From positions 118,109 to 182,108 of the forward strand of contig KV419403.1 of the NCBI GenBank assembly GCA_001630475.1: a DNA stretch of 64,000 bases, given 5' to 3'. The notes under the pieces were generated by a model. The model was not told the origin of the DNA and did not search any database. It was given only the letters and a program-made list of their open reading frames with translations. Positions 60,299 through 64,000 of the stretch are shown here, piece after piece. Numbering within the stretch: the stretch's first letter is position 1; each line of letters opens with the position of its first letter. A program made the translations under genes and the position numbers. Source of the stretch: Sistotremastrum niveocremeum HHB9708 (lineage: Eukaryota; Basidiomycota; Agaricomycetes; Sistotremastrales; Sistotremastraceae).

Positions 60299-61641
60299 TC
60301 AACCGAGAACCCTACGTCCCCAAGTTCCTCGGATGGGTATGAAGAGCCTGCGTGTCCCATTAATCTCTTGATCGGCCTTCACTATCCATGCATCAACAGT
60401 TTCCGACGCAATACCTCTTGCCAAAAGAGCTGGTCGCATTGCCCGATTTCCTTGCTGCACCGTGCGCGTCAGGAATTTAGTAAAAGATCTTGATGGAATT
60501 CCCATACCCAAGAATTCATGAACCCCATCTTTCCAAGCTCTGCTCCATATTCCCGGTCGCCACCGTCCCAACCCAGAGGAACATAGCCAATCCTCTCACG
60601 GATGGAAACATTATCGATCCTGGGATTGACAGCCAACCGTTTCTCAATCACTTTCTCGTCGATCGCTTCTTCCATTCGATTACCCCGGAACATCTCCCTA
60701 ATAAAGCGTGTAGCCCACGAACGATTCAAATTGTTGGATCCAGGGCCGTCCTGTGCGGGTAGCAATGATTTTCGAGAGTCGTCAGTGAAGGTCTCGTCGT
60801 AATCCACAATAACAATCATTCCTCCTGGCAAAAAATTCAGTCGTCAGCCTTCTGATAATCATGATTATTTACCTGGACGAAGACACCCAACAGCATATTC
60901 CAGCGCCTCTTTCTTAGTTTCGTCGCTCTTCATCTGTGATCACATCTGTAACCCGGAATAGACCAAAAATGAAAGGACCGACATGCATTAAGACGAGGCG
61001 AATATGGACAAGATCGAATTGATTTTGGAACGCTGTCAGACCAGTCATCATATCGCCGGTGACAAAGCTGCATCCCCTCATTCAGACCTCGAGAGGATCA
61101 TCAGTGAGCCAATACACTCACGTGCAATTTGATGGTAATTCGCTGTCTCGCTTTCAATGCTGTGCTCACTTGACGAATGATCAGGGGAACTCACAGGGGT
61201 TCCGAGTCAACCAAATCAAGACCGACTACTCGAGACTCCGGATACCTTTCTGCCATTTCAATAGCCCTCGAAACCAACGCGCTTCAGCCTCACACATATC
61301 TCTTCAATTAAACAATATTGCGAACCAAATACCCGATCCGCGACCCAGATCAAGAATGGATGTCTGCCGCTCCCCTTTCTTTCTCAGCAAGCGATCCAGT
61401 TCCTGATCCGAGCATGGGCAGTGTCCCTTGAACACTTTCGTGACGATCTTATGCTGAAGGTCTAGCCGCTATAAAAAGTCGGGATCAGTGACTTAAGCTT
61501 GAGTCTCGCTGTGCGTACGTCCAGTTCTGGTAAATCCCCCGGCATTTCGTATTTCTCTGAAATGGTGTTCATCCCTCTTCCATGTAGCTCTTTCAGATGT
61601 CCAATCTTCAACGTAGTCGCTCCGTGGTTTTTTGCAGGCAT
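60299..61641 (-). CDS. SAM-dependent methyltransferase, UMTA-like (paralog 5, divergent)
   Basis: Seven exons, 61641-61519, 61468-61326, 61266-61195, 61067-60983, 60932-60872, 60824-60508 and 60454-60299, give 318 residues. This is the most diverged copy. Motif I reads ILDLGRGSGIW, keeping the GxGxG glycines but with Arg where the other copies have Cys or Ser. VVGLDLVD, FDLVHIRLVLMH, VGCLRPGGMIVIVDYDE (Tyr for Trp) and VPLGWDGG follow. The C-terminal STWAR of the others is GTWGR here. Exons 3 and 4 keep the lengths 72 and 85. It appears intact, so a changed substrate is possible, but that is an inference. Confidence 0.8.
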
Positions 61642-62523
61642 GTTCAGCGCTGATTGGACGGTGGTCGAGGCAGTGGGGAAAGTGTGCCATCATCCTTCAA
61701 AGCACGGCAATTTATACCTCGTGAATCACGTTGGCATATTGGGCCCTGAGGCACCGGGCCAAGAGCATCGAACAACGAATGTTTTCCTGTTATGCACAAA
61801 CAGCCAATTCGGTATCGCATGCGATAACCGAGAATATTGTCTCACACTCACTCTATCACCCTGAGGCTGGGCCACCCGGACTGTCATCCATATCCCCAAT
61901 TGCTCAACAATTGGTCGCTCGCTCTCCGTTGCCAATATTCTTTGCGAGCTGCATATTCCATCTGTAGTGGGAGCATCCAGGATCTTCACCCACTCGATGA
62001 GTAGTATTTCTAGTCCCAGTTTAAGAGGGTTTGGATCTGGCTTCACTACTGATCTAAGTATGCCGAATCTCGTGTGTGCCCATGTGGCCTGTACAGGGCC
62101 CAATCCCCTCGTGTGTAGATCAGTCTTCTAAACAGAACGACGGGGTCTGTGCTTCATTGACCCTCGGTACTTTTTACTGTCGCATCTTGATCGAAAATGA
62201 GAGACAGCGGACATTGAGAGACGCGAATAAAGCATATCATAACGATAAGACAGTACAGCACATTCGACGATATGGCAAGGTCGGCCGAGTCTGTAACGAC
62301 TGGCTGAGGGATCAACGTGAGGGAGGCCTACGGAGTTAAGACTGGTGTCGTAGACAAAAGAATACTTAGCTAAGAGTGAATATCACGCAAAGATCAGCTT
62401 GAACGTATCACACACGAGACCGTAGTCTAGTAATGAAGAGTAAAAGCGATGATATTTGGTTATGTTTACTAGTAGCTAAAAGGACGATCGGAGCTATCGG
62501 CTTTAAGAACACTTAGGCTTATT
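61642..62523. other. Intergenic, LTR-like start at its right edge
   Basis: 880 bp. On the minus strand a G7 run ends at 62540 and is followed at once by TGTTGTAACC, which resembles a polypurine tract and the TG tip of an LTR. No matching second LTR or CA tip was found, so it is not called as an element. Other frames here have no support. Confidence 0.3.
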
Positions 62524-63433
62524 CTAGGCGGTTACAACACCCCCCCAGTCGAAAGATGCGATCGTACAGAAACGAGGTCCAGCAGTTCCCGTCTTCTTCA
62601 ACTCCAGTGCGCTAGTGGTATAGAAGTACTTGATGTAGTATGCAACGGCCGCCCTGACCATTAAGGGACGGATGTCGTAGACCTGCCAAGTGTGACTTCT
62701 TCCTCTGACACGGACACTGATATCCGTGGTGGCAAATTTGTCTGCGCCAACGATAAGAATGGACTCATGGATCTGGTATCGGAGGATATCGGCTTGGACA
62801 AGGTTGATGGGAGCTTCGGACGACAGCAGATCCCGTTCAAGGAGGAGCGCTTCAGTTGAGAAGCCCATCCTGTTCTTCTACCCAAGCTAACTCAGCGTCC
62901 ACGGTGGCTGCCCAGTTGACACGGTCAACGGAGGTCTGTCTCAGGGCTCTCTGCCAGTCTCTTTCCGGCCAAGGGGGAGCGTTGCGCTCTAGGATGGCAG
63001 TGGCGCGCCGGACGAACCATAGTTCGCAAGCCATAGTCCACGAGCCCGTCCAGAACGGCGAGTCTTCAAAGACTCTTAGAGGCGGAAAGAAGTATAGTAA
63101 GGTAGTAGCGCCGCTAGGTAGAGTGACTCTGATGGCGCCGACGAGTTGTAGCAGTTCAGCAGGCGAGAAATGGTCGTCTACGAAAGGAAGCGAAGCGTGC
63201 GTAACACGCCTCTGATGGATCACTAAGTCCTCCGAGTGCTCCAGGGCTCTCTGTCTATCGAAAGTGCGAGTTTCAATGTTAGAACTCCCCCCCCAGTCCA
63301 CCAGACGGGAGACCAAACTTCCTCTTGAGAGATACGCACGGGCATGCGGGTATAGAGTTATGGCTCTGAGAGTGAGCAAGTATTGGCCGTATAAGGAGGC
63401 AGGAACTGGACTAGCGATAGTCGGAGAAGCCAA
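62524..63433 (-). pseudogene. Unknown protein split by a frame break (193 + 114 residues)
   Basis: The first frame runs from ATG 63433 to TGA 62854-62852. A second frame, opening at ATG 62868 and overlapping by 17 nt, runs to TAG at 62524. Both look coding (VNWAATVDAELAWVEEQDG, then FSTEALLLERDLLSSEAPINLVQ) and read smoothly if the frame changes near 62860. One-base loss, programmed frameshift, or stop-restart are all possible. DWGG occurs near the N-terminus and at the very end (FDWGGVVTA), each encoded by GACTGGGGGG. No domain is recognised. Position beside transposon ends and the LTR-like sequence downstream make a mobile-element origin possible. Confidence 0.4.
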
Positions 63434-63443
63434 AGGATAAGGC

Positions 63444-64000
63444 TAGGGATGCCAAGGTTCAGTTCGGTTCGGTTCACGGCCTTTTTTCATGAACCCCGAA
63501 CTGAACCTTGGTTCGGTTCGGCCAAAATCCCTGAACCTGAACCAGAACCGTGGTTCAGTTCACAAGGGTTCAGTTCAGGTTCAAACCTGGTTCAAACCAG
63601 TTCTGAACCAATAATATTTTAAATATTTAAATATTAAATTCCATGACCTGTATGAGCTTTGGCACTGTATATATGACCACAGATGCCCTATTTGAGCCCA
63701 TAAAATGAAATTTCACCTTGCAGAAGCTTCAAAATAGCCAATCTGGGAGCATGAGGGCTCTGTACCTGCTGCTCCCATCAGAGTCCCATGCATTCCTTCT
63801 CACCAAAACATATCCTGTCTTGTCATATATGCCACAAGGTACACTCTACAAAGTTTAACAACATTGTTTCCCTTAATTCTACCTCTTGTATCTAGGGTTT
63901 TAAGGTCCAGTCCATGTGACTGCAAAAAACTGCAGTTGCAGTCAGGTTGCGACTGGACCTGCAGTTGCAGTCTTTTTGATTTCTGAAAATTAGGCAACTG
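63444..64000. mobile_element. End of a further hAT-type element, running out of the window
   Basis: Starts TAGGGATGCCAAGGTTCAGT at 63444, followed by a dense array of GGTTCAG/GAACC units in both orientations to about 63615, then AT-rich sequence. The tip and the subterminal array match hAT practice. GATAAGGC (63436-63443) would be the left target copy. The right end is beyond base 64000, so the duplication cannot be checked. It begins 10 bp from the start codon of the frame-broken gene. Confidence 0.65.
63893..64000. mobile_element. Second copy of the 515-bp hAT MITE, cut by the window edge
   Basis: Starts TAGGGTTTTAAGGTCCAGTC at 63893 and continues as the reverse complement of the right end of the 6177-6691 element, with about four mismatches in 108 bp. 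The candidate left target copy is CTTGTATC (63885-63892). It sits inside the element that starts at 63444, so it is a nested insertion. Confidence 0.88.

Noticed and set aside
1-64000. tRNA, rRNA and CRISPR features
   Set aside because: No convincing tRNA A/B boxes with a cloverleaf, no rRNA-like sequence, and no regularly spaced direct repeats were seen by eye.

Overview
The window looks like nuclear DNA of a mushroom-type basidiomycete (Agaricomycetes). Genes are broken by many short introns of about 45-65 nt with GT-AG ends. Typical basidiomycete content is present: a KDZ transposase, a DNMT5-type DNA methyltransferase, and an expanded family of UMTA-like SAM methyltransferases. No rRNA, tRNA, CRISPR or prokaryote-type operon was seen. 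Reading frames were joined by hand. Where I give splice sites, the exons sum to a multiple of three and the protein runs to its stop.

Layout. 1-8.4 kb: the end of a proline-rich unknown gene, then a decayed KDZ transposase (minus strand) whose coding exons carry two separate non-autonomous hAT insertions with perfect 8-bp target duplications. 8.4-12.6 kb: a candidate small secreted protein, then ATG5 (minus) head to head with an F-box gene (plus). 12.6-22.7 kb: gene-poor, with one small proline-rich gene and one disordered 410-residue protein. 22.7-26.1 kb: two SAM-methyltransferase paralogs (plus). 26.4-54.8 kb: a compact housekeeping block of CRIPT, DNMT5, pyridoxal kinase, a triple-START membrane protein, a LisH/Flo8-like regulator, a 943-residue membrane protein, ARP2 and an HSF-type factor. 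55.8-61.6 kb: three more paralogs of the same methyltransferase (minus). 62.5-64 kb: a frame-broken unknown gene and the ends of two more hAT-type elements, one inserted in the other.

The five methyltransferase genes share almost identical exon lengths and point inward from both sides of the housekeeping block. Most block genes are general cell machinery (autophagy, vitamin B6 salvage, actin nucleation, heat-shock-type transcription, DNA-methylation maintenance) and do not form one pathway. The strongest points for follow-up are the methyltransferase family with its unusual splice sites, the nested hAT/KDZ insertions including a possible captured gene fragment, the triple-START protein, and DNMT5 in a transposon-bearing neighbourhood.
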